Origin: Acanthaster planci
Taxonomy: Eukaryota; Echinodermata; Asteroidea; Valvatida; Acanthasteridae
NCBI RefSeq assembly: GCF_001949145.1
Contig: NW_019091648.1
Span: 1 to 64,000 of the forward strand
Direction: 5' to 3'
Length of the DNA: 64,000 nt
Shown here piece after piece: positions 10,420-23,124 of this stretch. The position numbers and the translations under genes were made by a program. Within the stretch, counting starts at the first letter, position 1, and every line of letters starts with the position of its first letter. The notes below the pieces were generated by a model. The model did not search any database and had not been told where the DNA came from. It saw only the letters and a program-made list of their open reading frames with translations.

Positions 10420-13116
10420 AGCCGAAGCAGCTAACAATGATACCATATTCTAATACTGGCCGAGTATAACCCATATAGATAGTAATGAGGTCTGTCACCG
10501 GTAAATCAAAACACTTAAGACATCTTAGCTTATATAATTTACAATTGTATTTCTTGATCATTTCATTATTACATGTGCATCCCACTTTAAGTCACATTGG
10601 ACTATAATTCCAAGGATCCTAGTAGTATTGATTGATTGATCAAATCCAATTGAAATTGGTTATGATAAACATGGTTGTTTTGAAAAGGAAACTGTCGTTT
10701 TAAAGCATTTGTTTCTGTTTAACCTCATATCATTGGTATTAGACCAATCCCAAAAATCCTTGAATACATCTTGAATAACAGACGGTCGCGTGGGACTCCA
10801 ACAATCGACCAAGGTTAAGTCATCTACATTCTTGATGACAGAAATCGATGAATCGGTACATACATCATTAATCATTATTGAAAACAGGATAGGCCTTAGT
10901 TAAGTTGCGTACCCTGAGCTACCCCAGCATTAACTGTACTCCATTCAGATCTGGTCCCGAAATATTTAATACACTGAGAAAAAATCAAAATCCAACTAAT
11001 AATAGTAGGCCTTACACTGAATTGAAATAATTTATGACCTATAATATTATGGTCTATGCGATCAAACGCCTTTGAGAAATATGTTAAGACCACTGTAGAC
11101 GTTGCCTTAGGATTTTCTGCATTTGCATAAATTTCATGAAGTAAGCCAATAAGGTAATGTGAAATAGACAATCCGCGGCGATTCCCATATTGGTTTGGGT
11201 CTATATTCATTTCTGAGTCTTCCAAAAGCCACTTCGAAATAAATGATTCCGCAGTTTTTGCAAAGTGGCTAGTCAGCGCGATAGGTCTTAAGTTCTCTAA
11301 GGTTACAGGATGCGACCTAGGGATTGGCACAATCTCAGAACATAACCACCGATTTAGCACTCGAGCACTTCTAAATGAGGTATTCAAAATATGAGTTAAC
11401 GGATAGCACAACTCATACGCGAACTCACGTATAATGCGCACTGATAAATCATCAGAGACACCGGCCTTACCTAGTTTAAGTGATCTAAATTCACGATACA
11501 TATAATCATCCTGATTCATTGGAAGGAACGCTGGTAAGGTACGCCAGTCAAGGTAAGGTAAATCTGAAGCCAACAATATTCATTAATCCTATCGGCAACC
11601 AAACGAAAATGATGTTGGGTGTCCTCAAATTCCATACCAGGGATCGCGATCGGGTTAGGACCTTGCTCACGACTAGTCAATATTTTAATCTGATTATACC
11701 ATGCTCTGCAATTGGTCGTTTTAAAATTACAAACCCGGGTATTATAGTATGTCACCTTAGCCTTAGCAATACTACATATTGTGTTATTTCGAAGATGACG
11801 CCATAAAACAAGATTCCATTACTGAAAGCTCGTTGTCTCTGGCGTATACAAGCTTTAATCTGGGAGGAAATCCAAGGTTTATCAGTTCTATGCAGGTGGA
11901 TGGCTTTCGTTGGCAAGTAAGTATTAAGTTTTTCCTTGACTGAATTAAGTAACATGCTACACTGCGCAGAAGATCATCCAATTGAAAACACTTGTGCCAT
12001 GTGTGATGGGTTATCCAGTTTCCAAATTGTCTCAACCCTCTTCCCTTGAAAGGGCGGAAAGTTTTGTTTGTAACATTACATTGAGTACAATGGATATCCT
12101 GATATCGCAGATGTGGTCGCTCGTACCGAGTGGAGCATGGACGTCAACATCGGTATACAAATTTGCATAATTAGTTATGATCTTATCCAATATGTTACCA
12201 TCCCTAGTAGGGCAATTAACAACTTGTGCAAAACCATTATGATCCAGAATTGACTGAATATTTAAATCGTTGAAATCTCCCGCTATAGAAATACCAGCAT
12301 CCAGATATTGCAACAAAAGAGACTCAATAGTAAAAGCAATGTGATCGATATATTCTTGTGCATTATTTTTCCGAAAAGGATAGTACACAATACAGACTAT
12401 CAAATGAAACATGAAACTTGGCGAGGCAGTCGGGGTGGTTTCATTATTGACCATAGGGTCTCCACTCCATTAGGAATCAGTACTGACAACAATTTGGTTT
12501 GAAAAAGATGTTTAACGTACAACGCCACTCCACCACCTGAGTGACCATCACACCTTGGCCTCGATAACATAGAAAAGTTTTGTAAGGTATACAATTGATT
12601 TGGGATATCAGGAGACAGCCAAGTTTCAGTTTCCTATAACATCAACATTGTTAGTGTCCACATAAATTTTGAGTTCATCAAAATCAGCGGTCAATGAACT
12701 TATATTTGACAATAGGAATCTAGGCAAATCATATTGTCTTGAGTCAACTTTACGATCAGATCTTCTCAGCTGAGTTAAATACACTGTACTCACGACCACG
12801 AAGGTTGACCGTTCTTTCAAATCTTGGTCTTACGATAACAGGAATTTGGTGCTTGTCACGGAGGATCCTAGCCTTATCATTCGATAGTTGGTGTATCTGT
12901 TTCCTGAGACCAGCTCGCTTACTTTTATGAGTACTGAGTTTTCAATTGATGCCGAGGTTCTTGATATGGCACAATACGCCTGGGGTGACTCTAAATTTAT
13001 CACACTGTTCCTTAATCTGTAGAGTTGAATAGGAGTATTATAATCTTGTGCCTGTGCGTCTGGACCAGGGTTTGGATCCATTCTTCCTCACAACAAGGGC
13101 AAACTACTCATTGGGA
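10420..13116 (-). pseudogene. LINE (CR1/L2-like) with endonuclease and reverse transcriptase, decayed
   Basis: Nearly full ORF2 of a non-LTR retrotransposon on the minus strand. The 5' end carries a leucine-rich, 2A-like stretch ending DPNPGP (about 13,050-13,116). An apurinic-type endonuclease follows: FLLSNISSLTADFDELKIY, a TETWLSPD-type region, GDFND at about 12,270 and TSDH at about 12,120. The reverse transcriptase (10,896-11,576) has LRPIALTS, TYFSKAFDRIDH and AGVAQGTQ. The next block has VDDL (about 10,820) in the place of the catalytic YADD-type motif, then LGIIVQCDLKWDAHV and YTRPVLEYG near 10,450. Several frameshifts and stops break it, so it is not active. The endonuclease excludes LTR elements; the clade is inferred from motif style and the NPGP leader. 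Confidence 0.85.
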
Positions 13117-16100
13117 CATGTCATCGACCCCTGTCATCAACAACCGGAGTTGATGAAGCCCTTTCCTTCTCGATCAACCGCATCCTTCCCTGCTCACATC
13201 AATTTCAAGCAATCTTTCTCCTCGGTGACTTCAATCTACAAATACCCTGCTTGGCATCCTCTGATGAACACAATCCTCCATCTCTGAACACTCGCTCAGC
13301 TGCTGTTCTCAACATCATTGACTCTCTAAATATGTCTCAACTGGTCTCCTTCCCTACAAGACGAAATCCCAATGGAAATGATGCCATGCTGGACCTCATC
13401 TTCTACAATGAACCAAACTGGACTCAGAATATATGCAAAGGACCTGGGTTGGGCAACAGTGACCATGACTCCGTTCACTTCCAGATCGTCACAACATCCA
13501 AACACCAATTTCTCCATCGTACCTTTCACCAGTTCCACAAGGCCGACAAACAGGATTTTCAGACCACCCTACAAAGCATTCCATGGCAACTATTCCATGA
13601 AGATGACGTGGATGAGACACAGGAAAATTTCACTTCACTCATCCATGCGACAGTGAAGGATGTCGGCCCTATCGCCACCTCCAAAGGACACCGCCGGTCC
13701 CCATGGATAACGAACGACATCGTCAAAGCGGCGAGAAAAAAGAACCGTGCGTACAGACGTGCTGTAAATAACAAGAACAATACGAACTTGTGGGACAAAT
13801 ACAAAGAATTACGGTTTTTGGTTAATTAACTCACAAGGAATTCTTATAATGATTATATTCATAGTTTAGCTCTTGACTGTAAAGACAACCCCAAGCGTTT
13901 TTGGTCTTTTGTTAACAGCAAGAGAAAACACCAGACGAATGCCACTTTTATTCACAACAACCAAACTCTCTCTGATCCAAGTGCAATTGCTCATGCTTTC
14001 AATCTGTCTTTTCAAAGTAACTTTTCTCCACAGCAATCTTCCTACCATCTACCTGACTTGGAGTCCTGCACTACACATCCAGGTATGGATCCTCTCCATA
14101 GTTTCTGCGGTACTCAAGGAGATGTCATTAAGGCTGTAGCAAACTTAATCCTTCCAAACCACCTGGCTTGGATGGCATATCTCCAAAAATTCTGAAATTA
14201 GCCGGCTTCTCGATTGTTCCTATGTTAACTAGCATATTCAATCTCAGTCTTTCAACAGGTGTCGTTCCCCACAACTGGAAACAAGCGAATGTTGTCCCTT
14301 TGTTTAAACATGGCGATAAATCTCTCATGAGTAATTATAGACCTATCGCCCTTACTTCTGTTCTTTGTAAAATGCTTGAAGGTTTTATAAGCAAGACACT
14401 ACTTGATCATTCTTCCCAGCATCAGATCATCCCAGATTCACAGCATGGATTTCTACCCCAACGTTCTTGTATTACTCAATTAATTTCCCTCTTTGACACG
14501 TGGTTTCGAGCGCTTGACATTTCCAATCCTCCTCGCATTGATGCAATCTTTCTTGACTTGTCCAAAGCCTTTTACAAATGTGACCATTAAATCCTTCTTC
14601 ATAAACTACATCAGTATGGAATTTGCGGTAACACACTTTCATGGATCAGTTATTTCCTTTCCAACAGAGAACAACGAGTCATCTTTTTAGGAGCCAATTC
14701 TGACTGGATACCGGTAACTTCAGGAGTCCCCCAAGGCTCAGTCCTTGGTCCTGTATTATTTAATTTCTTTACATCTGACTTAGCTAGCCGTGTAAAATCT
14801 TCTCTTCCTCAATATGCTGTATAGAATTGTTAGATGTGAAGATGACATTTCCATTTTACAGAATGACCTCAACGCCGTTTCCAAATGGTGCTCTGATAAC
14901 CAATTGAAATTCAACGCAACCAAGTGCAAAATTATGCATGTAACCAGCTCAAGAAAGCAAATACCAACCACTATTTTCTTCCAGATTCTAACCAACCTCT
15001 TGATGTTGTCCCATCCTACAAATACCTTGGTGTCATCCTCTCTAATGACCTAACCTGGACCAAACATGTAAATTTTGTTCGTGCCAAATGTTGTAGACTT
15101 GCTGGCTTCTTACGACGCACTGTAAAATCCAAAAATGCTAAAGTTCTAAATAAGTTATATTGTTCTCTTTGTAGGCCCATCTTAGAATATGCTGCACCGG
15201 TTTGGCTACCTCATCAGAAAAACCACATCCAATGCCTTGGGACGATCCAACGTCACTTCACCAAGTCTTGCTTCCCTACAGTATTGCTATTTCCTTTTCC
15301 TACGAAAAACGTCTATCCAAACATCATTTGCCTCTCCTCTACAACAAACTTGTACACCTCAGTGCTTTGTTTGTCATTAAGTGTCTTTTCAACAACATTT
15401 CTGTTTCCTCACATTTTCTTCCGCAGGCCAACACTAGAAAAACCGACACCCTTCTTGTCAAGCACCAGTACAGTCGAACAAATTGTCTCAAATTCTTTTT
15501 GTATGCCCTCTTTCCCAGATTTATCAATTCTCTTCCCTCCGATGTCCGAGAACTCTGCATTAAACTTTCCCCTAAATCCTTCATCAATTCTTTGCATATT
15601 ATCTTTTCAGTCTGAACCCCATTTCTCATCCTTTCTAGAGTTTCACTCCCAAAGTATTTTCCTCCAGCCCTCACCACCTAGTATTTACCCTATCATTTCT
15701 TTGCCTCTTTTTCTTTTTACATTTTTTTCTAATGGCTTAATATTTCCAAAAAATATAGTTTTATTTTTGCCAGCCTTCAGTTATATTATTCGGAATTATA
15801 TATAAATCTAATTTACATTCTATAGTTTTCTTTTTTGTATTTGTTTAGATATTTTGCTATACTTAGTGCTTTTTTATGTCGCCAGCCTTAAGCTATATTA
15901 TTTGCATTTAAGTATAAATCTGATTTACATCTTGATAAACTATATCTGTAAATAGTCACATTTCCTATATGTTTTATCTAGTTAGTTAGGAGAGCCCCTC
16001 GACAGAAACTTGTTTCTTTGGGTAATCCTGCGGGAACTGATTGGGTATTATGTTTCTGTTATGTCTATTGCAGTTTTTGTTTTCTTGTCTGTAATTTATT

Positions 16101-16141
16101 GTATGTATTTTCCCGAAAAATGAAATAAATGAAATGAAATG
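13117..16141 (+). pseudogene. LINE (Jockey/CR1-like), endonuclease to 3' tail, decayed
   Basis: Plus-strand non-LTR retrotransposon truncated at its 5' end inside the endonuclease. Domains in order: the end of the endonuclease (LLGDFNLQIP at about 13,216; NSDHDSVHF at 13,458), a linker with RSPWITNDIVKAARKKNRAY, then the reverse transcriptase (PGLDGISPKIL at 14,163, NYRPIALTSVL, FLDLSKAF, SGVPQGSVLGPVLF at about 14,720). The palm reads QYA at about 14,808 and then loses the two catalytic aspartates through a small out-of-frame deletion. The thumb continues with SYKYLGVILSNDLTW and RPILEYAAPVW. The 3' UTR has a roughly 50 bp duplicated GCCAGCCTT block (15,768 and 15,880) and an AAATG-repeat tail at 16,118-16,141. 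Multiple frameshifts make it inactive. It abuts the oppositely oriented LINE at about 13,116. Confidence 0.88.
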
Positions 16142-18430
16142 ACATCACTACACACAAAAAACCCTGTTTGGAAGGTTGATGTTGAATTCAACTAATATCG
16201 GGCTCGTTTTCCACAGTATCCCCGACGTATTAATACTACAGCATCAATACGTGCCGATATCAATTCATGACGATAGAACTGATGGGCATGGCGGCTCGAA
16301 AAATGGGGTTCAGCACCGATCATCAGCACCAAGAAGACAACATAGGGGAGTGCATACATAACTGGCTTAGTATTCAGCATTGCAAAGTACCCAGGTGTGA
16401 CATTCAACAATGGTAGAAGCAACGGGTGTGGCCTTTCAACAATAGCAGAAATAACTCGAAACTTGTCATGCAACGATGAACCAAGGCAATCATGGACGAC
16501 ACACTACGCCAACTCACACACGCACAGTCAAACACATCATTAGTACTGCATCAGTACCTTAGGCCTAATAGTTAAAATACCAGGGCACAGATCTGAATCG
16601 TTGATACTGCACTTTCATCAATAGTAAGAACAGAAGAGTCGATTTTTCCGAAGACAGCTAGCAATGTGACATGGCACTCAAACGGAGGATTCAAAAAAAG
16701 GACAGTAGAATAAAAAATTATATAAGTTTTAGGGAGTTCATCAAAGCAAGAAGACACCCAAACACAAAAGAGAAACAAGTATACTCACAGTAACAGCTTA
16801 ATAAAAACTTAACAGAAAAACGTGAGCGACTTAACTGCGTGTCAGCAAGTTAGGCGTCATGTTTGTAGATTTTGCAAACATTTTATGCACTATTAGCTCG
16901 ATGTCCTTATATTTCAGCTAGTTGCCACTTTAAGTGAACAAAGTTGAGATATAGAGTCATTACGTTCTATTGTCCTATCGACGATATCCAAGGTTGTGAT
17001 GTTAGCAATACCTTGCCGGATACACATAATAGGCTCATATAAACTCAGACAATTCTGGACAAAAGTGTTGGGACACGTGTCAAAAGCCTTTGCAGGTCTC
17101 CCGCTCCCCCGGTCAATGTTGTCATCTCGAGCTGGAGCCCAGAGCGCGTATTGAGACCCAACATTGAGAGGGAGCCATGAGGGGGCAACGAGCTTTGGCC
17201 AGGATTGTAAGATTAAGGTTTATGATAATAGGCAAGTCCCCGGACATAATGATGTTCTGCCTAAAAAAGAAGCCTTCAGCTGGGACACCGGCTGGTACAC
17301 CCGGAAATTCACAGCCTTCTCTGTCTATCAGGTATGTGCATTCTAGTTCGCCGGAAATGACTTTTATCTTGGTTACGCCCGCGCCGATCAGTTCCCCCCG
17401 ACCCGATTGCAACTCCTCATCCCATCATCAATTTCCGTATGCGTACAGACAAGGCCAGAAATACCCGAACATCAACGATGCTATCCGAATGTGGATGGGA
17501 CATCGAGTTCGCAATATTTTGGCTATTTTTGGAAACTGGAGAAATTCGTCCAGTTTTGATCACATGGACTTTGGGTGATACTCGACCCAAATCTAGTTGG
17601 AATCATAGGGTCTGGTATCTGGACTAGCTGCGCCCATGCGTACACACTATCGCTGTTAGAGGGCACTATCTCCAGACCAACTGATATCCTCCACGAACCA
17701 CAGACAGATAAATGCGTTTACATGTCTGTGCACGAACCCAAGTAAATATGGCGCCCTTTGCCAGCATCGATCCATTTGGGCGAAAAGCAATGCGACTTAA
17801 GAACTTGGGAACCAAGACGTTCGTGTGGTACAAGCATTACTAAAAGGCCTAAGCATTAGCCTAAAACACTGTTTCTAACGCAGACGTTATTACAAATATG
17901 TCATTTATTTGCACAATTAAACTTGAACTTCCAACGCTGGACATAACCGTCACTGCTGAAAAGACCAAAGGGTCAACTTACATGTATGCTATACCTTGTC
18001 CCGTTGCAATAGTTATCCATAAAAGCAAACTACAGCCTAATTTTGCAATGAAGCGTCAAGGATGTAAAAAAAACCATGAGACACATAGACTGGCAAGGTA
18101 CAGATTGACATTTCTAATGTCCAATTCATGCTGTAAAAACTGCTAACTTTGCGTAAGCACACTGCAGTTATAATTATCTGCATACGCAGTCGCGGGCGTA
18201 TAAATTGGATTGCAATTTCGTGCCTGTCCCCATTCCCAAAAGTGTGTAAAAGAAAAAAGATACAATTATAAACGCGCAAAGCATTTTCGGTTACTTTCTG
18301 TACGGATTTTTTGCATGTTAATTCAACACGCTGTTTAATGAGCAAGCTGGTGTTCGTTGATCCTTGTTATTATTTAAGAATTCTATCAATGACAGTTTAC
18401 AAAAACCACATCATGCCTACCGTCAATATT
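16142..18430. other. Intergenic, no gene recognised
   Basis: Open frames here (for example 16,192-16,473 on minus) show no domain or conserved motif and lie in repeat-like sequence. Positions 17,500-17,640 are the inverted relative of the repeat at 2,690-2,900. Nothing else is supported. Confidence 0.5.
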
Positions 18431-18436
18431 GTCGTG

Positions 18437-18900
18437 CACGACCAAATTCACGAATCGCTCTCTGGTCGCCAACATTGCCGTCAATATTCACGACTCACTC
18501 TTCAGTCGCGAGTATTGACGTCAATATTTGCGACAAAATTCACGACTCGTTATATCCCCGGTGGCAATTATTGCAGCAATTTTTTTCCAGCAAGCTGCAG
18601 TGGAAATGAAATGTTCACGCGCACGCGCAATAACCTACATTTGTCGGCTTGATCTCAAGTCGTTGTTCGGCTTTGCAGTTTTGGCACACTGCATGGGTCA
18701 CAATGTTAAAAAGTAAGTGCTGTGTCTGTAGCCGAGTAACCTCTCTCTACCCTGGCTTGCTGGAAAAAAATCGCGGCACAATTTGCGACCGGGGATACAG
18801 CGAGTCGTGAGTTTTGATCGTGAATATTGGCGTCAATATTCGCGACTGAAGAGCGGGTCATAAATTTGGTCGCAAATATTGACGTCAATATGGGCAATGT
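18437..18900. repeat. Imperfect inverted-repeat element with GTCGCGA/TTGACGTCAA motifs
   Basis: Left arm 18,437-18,595 and right arm 18,752-18,900 are diverged reverse complements. Shared blocks include CTCTTCAGTCGCGA, TATTGACGTCAATATT, TATCCCCGGT and ATTTTTTTCCAGCAAGC. The spacer of about 155 bases has no ORF. The arms contain nested palindromes, so the whole could fold. This looks like a non-autonomous foldback/MITE-type element; ends and target duplications are not resolved. A related end (GGACATGTCCCTT then GGCCACCATA) occurs at about 31,378. Confidence 0.6.
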
Positions 18901-18904
18901 CCCT

Positions 18905-20494
18905 CCGCGGCCACCATACTTTACCCTTTCCGGCGCCCTACAAACAACAAACCAGCCGGCCAGCTGCCCTAAGCCCACCCGCATCTACTCACCTCGCCAG
19001 AATGTTTCTTGCCTAATCAATGCCCACCAGGGAAACAGTTCCGAAAAATGTAATGGGTTTGGCTGAACAGGAAAGAAAAGAACGAAACAAAATACAATAA
19101 ACACAGAACTGAAATGAATGGCAAAAAAGCTTGTCATTGCAAAAACAAATGAAACAAACAAATAAATAAATAAATCAACTCGATTTTTAGTACTATGGCA
19201 ATTGGCAAAGAGGCGAATTTATTATTTTCAACATGATGTCCGGGGACGAAACAGAAATTGTCTGATTTTCCTTTAATTATAATATAATACTCTCTCATAG
19301 ACTAAGCAAGGGCCAAACAAAAGATTGACCAGCAAGGCCAGGAAAAAATCTGTTGCTCCTTTTGTGTAAGGCTGCCCTACGCAAAGCATGTAAACAAACA
19401 GACAAACAAGCTCGCTCACTCGCTGACAATATTAGGGTAGTGCAAATAATACTGGACAATCTAATATTGTAGGTGATGAAATCCAATCTTGCTCTTATAA
19501 AAATAACACTATAGCTCTCGGTTGCCAACAGTTACTACGACATAAACCATGACAGAATTAATAAATACATGTAAATGGACTATATTAATATAAATATATT
19601 AAAATACACAGTAAAAAACACATTATATTCAGTTTACTATCATTAAAAGAAGCGAGAGAAAAGAAAAATGGTTGTGGTCAAAGCAGCTTGAACGGGACAA
19701 ACGTTTTTAAGATGTTGCACATGACCCGTAATGATGTCCTCTTTAGGGACAAAAACTTAATCCTGTTTCAATAAAATTCTAATCCGAGTGACTATCTTGG
19801 CTTTTTTATACAACACTACCCCATGCTGCTCTATTCGCCAACCTCCATCGCTGAATCGATTCGGTGTTCAGTCATCCGTATTAGCGGCTGTATATCAACA
19901 CTGTAAATGCTCATGTACAGCTTAGGTACGCTCAACCCATCGATGGCCAAAATCTAGATGCCAAGGTTTCACGCAATTATTTGTCGCTATAGTAACCATT
20001 CTTCCATTCTGAATTCAATTCAGTTCCAAGAGATCGTGTATGACCCCGGGGATCTGCCTCCGGGGTGATTCTCTATACATTCGCCCGAGTGCGTGTGGAC
20101 GCAACGTTCCTCCCAAATAAGATTCACGCAGTCATTCTTGCTGCAACTGCATTTCCTACATCATGCACCATTGGAAGCATCGCCAGGAATCATTACCTGA
20201 GGTCGGACGGTGGCAACGAGAGCAGTCGCATACGGCTCCACTTTGTATGTTTCTGCTCATTCCCATTCACCACAAGTACGCATCAATGCATCACACAGCA
20301 GGATTGCCTCAGAGATACCTGTGCTTTCGACGATAGGATCACCAAGCTGATGTACCCAGCTGAACAAGGCACTGAACACCATCGATACTTCTTCATAATT
20401 AATTTGCCCATCGTTTGTTTTTGAGCGAAGGATCTTGTAATTCCTGGGAATATAATCAGGACAGTGTAAACGGACTGGATGTTTGCCTTAGTAC
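18905..20494. other. Non-coding, upstream of the GPCR exon
   Basis: Holds a CAAA/AAAT microsatellite at 19,150-19,175 and AT-rich sequence to about 19,680. The open frame at 20,065-20,424 has no recognisable domain and may lie in the 5' UTR or promoter of the GPCR gene. No TATA box could be assigned with confidence. Confidence 0.4.
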
Positions 20495-20809
20495 ATGTCT
20501 GCCCCTGCTAAAATCGAAATGTCTGTCAGCTATACACACTTTCAACTGGACAACAGAGGCTCTCCAAACTTATGGAATCTAACCAATACAACTAATTTCC
20601 AACAAAAGAACAAATCTGCCACACTAAATCTTCCCATTTTGCTGCTTCTTGTTCTGATTATTTGGACATTCTTCGGTAACGTGTTAGTGCTAATTGCGGT
20701 GTATAGAGAAAGAGGGTTGAAATCTATGTCTAATTATGTGATAGCAAGTCTTGCTCTTGCTGACCTGCTACTGGCTGTGCTCGTCATGCCTCTCGGCCTC
20801 GTATCTCTG
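20495..20809 (+). CDS. First coding exon of a rhodopsin-class (aminergic-like) GPCR
   Basis: Encodes the N-terminus, TM1 and TM2 of a class A seven-transmembrane receptor in the plasma membrane. The 105 codons give an extracellular tail with N-glycosylation sites at N28, N31 and N39. TM1 is at about 46-69 with the conserved GN pair at 61-62, followed by an intracellular loop with RGLKSMSNY. TM2 is at about 80-103 with LALAD (D90 is the conserved sodium-site aspartate) and VMP. The exon ends in phase 0 at a strong donor, CTG|GTAAGT. The TM2 wording (SLALADLLLAVLVMPLG) is that of biogenic-amine receptors such as D2-like dopamine, serotonin or octopamine types; the ligand cannot be set from two helices. 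A second ATG at 20,519 is possible. No later exons (TM3 DRY, TM6, TM7 NPxxY) were found downstream, so the first intron must be long, or the gene is a fragment. Confidence 0.85.
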
Positions 20810-21040
20810 GTAAGTTTAAACACTGTTTTGTCGTTTCACTATTCTTCATTGCAATTCTGATCCTTAAATTTAAAGCATATGTTCTTCCCTTGTTGTGGGC
20901 TTGTACGTGCACTATGTTGTGATGAAATGGAGCAAAATCTGTCTGAAGTATCATTTTCTCCCCGTCTTGGAACGATGAACCTGTCAAAGTGCGTGAGATC
21001 ACGACCCATTGGAGAAATGCAGGAGATATTTTATCCCCCG

Positions 21041-21097
21041 AAGCAACATACGATAAACTGTCGTGGGGGTACCACAATAGTTTATCATATGTTGCTT
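21041..21097 (+). ncRNA. MicroRNA-like hairpin in GPCR intron (candidate)
   Basis: A 57-base hairpin. Arms AAGCAACATACGATAAACTG... (21,041-21,066) and CCACAATAGTTTATCATATG... (21,072-21,097) pair over about 26 positions with a few mismatches or G:U pairs, around a loop of about 5 bases. Size and arm length suit a short pre-miRNA, though the loop is small. It lies about 230 bases into the intron on the sense strand. A palindromic MITE end would give the same fold, so function is inference. Confidence 0.35.
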
Positions 21098-23120
21098 TCA
21101 GCACGTTTGTATACTTACATTAACAAGGTCAACTCAACTGCATGGGCGCGCGTACACTAAGTGCTGCACACGGTTCTAAATCTGAATATACTATGACTAT
21201 CTGATCCGTGCATTGGAAATAGAGGGCGACTTGTTTCGTTCAGGTATGCAGTCTTTTAGCATACCGATGCTCCCTTCCTTAAAGTCTCGTCATTTCATAC
21301 ATTTACCACGACACATGGAATCATGGAATCCTTCTGTAGAGATGACTGAATCGCATCGGCTTAAAGCATGATTTTGCGATAGCTGTGTTGTTACAACTTT
21401 CACCAACTGTCACAAAGTTGAGAAATGTTATTTAAAAATTCCAAACCGTAGCTTTAACGACTTCGAGCAGCACAAACGGAATGTCGTATTGACTGGGCAT
21501 TTGTGTAGTTAGTTTTATATACATCAATTATTCTCATATTCATTGTAGTTATTGAGTGGGTGAATTGACATTTCTCATTAAAATCTACACTATAAAATGC
21601 GTATTTCCTGGAGTAATTCGATGCATTACGACGCGCGTCCCTATAGTAGATTCAGCCATTTTCGAAGCTTGATTACGGATTATCGATTGGCTAGTCTATT
21701 GGCTAGCCAGTTTTCACTGCAGGAGGGGTTTTAATACTAACGTAATACGAATCTTTGAAAATTACTCAACTGGGCACATTATTACGTGTTGTCTCATTCC
21801 GATCCAAAGCAAATTTAAGAACCCCTTGTCATTCTCTGTAAATCGTTTAAGTGTAGAGTCAGAAGCTCCAATTAAGCCCCGTATTTGCTCCGGTATGGTC
21901 TGTCAATCCTGTGTGGATTTTGGATATAAAAGCATAAAGATGTACGTTAAAACAGACCGGATATACTTTGTAAAATGTGCACTGAAATCCCATGGAGTGT
22001 TGAATTGCACTTCTAAAATGTTGAATGTGTTCATTAGCTCTCCACTTCCTGAGAACAGTGACGTCATGACAGCGTATTACACTGCAAAAACGCTGGGCAA
22101 TTCTTTAATGTGGGTACCAGATGAATTTCTTACGTTTTGGGCAAAAAGAGCATAAAACTGGATAGAAAAATGGTTGTACGAATAACGTTTCTTCAGCCAG
22201 TGGGTAAAATGAGACTGGTTTGCCTATATATCTGGAGAGAGTCAACGCAGTTGGGTAATCAGTTTGCCCAACAGCTATAGGCGAATCACTTGATAGGCCT
22301 ACTCAACGCTACGCCAGAAAAAAATGTCCAGCGTTTTTAAAGCTATTATTTGTTTTCTCAGCCTAATACGGTATATATGACTCATTTGGAACGAACATTA
22401 AATTTAATATACGACGCAGACTGTTGCTAGACTTGTGAAAGCACTTAAATATATAGATTTACATGATTACAGCTTTCTAGGAATTTTCTTATGTGCATCG
22501 CTGACATGTAATTTGTCAAAATTGAAAAAAACTGTCATGGTGGACTGAAATTGGAGAAAACGAGTTCACCTGCAATTAATTCGTCCAAACCATTATATGC
22601 ACTAAGTAATGTGTCTGTTTTGCAATGGAATTCACTCGTGAGGATTTTTCTCATTTGATACTGGCGGGGAGCTCTACTCTCAGCGTCCTGATTTGGCCTG
22701 GTATGCCAAAGTTGAACGTGCCCAAACAAGAAAAGAACAAAGAAAAGGTTTTTTTTTCATTGAGAATTTAAAAACCAATAAAATTACTTTATGAAGATTT
22801 CAATTCCCTTTACGTCATAACCGCAGAAAGTAATTCCATCTCTCTACTGGCATGCCGCGGCACCTGTCGCAAGGCATTAGTTGTGATTATGTGCAATGCA
22901 CCCCCACAATAAGATAATAATGAAAGTACGAATTGTGCCTCGTCACCACCTGTCTTGACATAAGTCAGTTTATATTTTCCGATTGAGATACGCCGTGATG
23001 TTGATCGTGAATGAAATCGTAGGACGATTTCTACACTGAAAAAAAATCGGTTTTTAGGGAATTTCCTGGCAGTTTGGACGCCAGAATTACTCTGTAAAAA
23101 TAACTGGGTATTGTAAAATT
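21098..23120. other. Putative intron sequence, no gene recognised
   Basis: Presumed first intron of the GPCR gene. The open frame 21,826-22,155 (109 codons) has unremarkable composition and no domain signature, and it was not called. The rest is AT-rich. Confidence 0.4.
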
Positions 23121-23124
23121 ACGC

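Noticed and set aside
16192-16473. 93-codon minus-strand ORF
   Set aside because: No motif; adjacent to a LINE tail and without gene signals.
20065-20424. 119-codon ORF upstream of the GPCR exon
   Set aside because: No domain, no splice signals and atypical composition; more likely 5' UTR or chance.
21826-22155. 109-codon ORF in the presumed GPCR intron
   Set aside because: No recognisable motif or repeat relative; support is length only.
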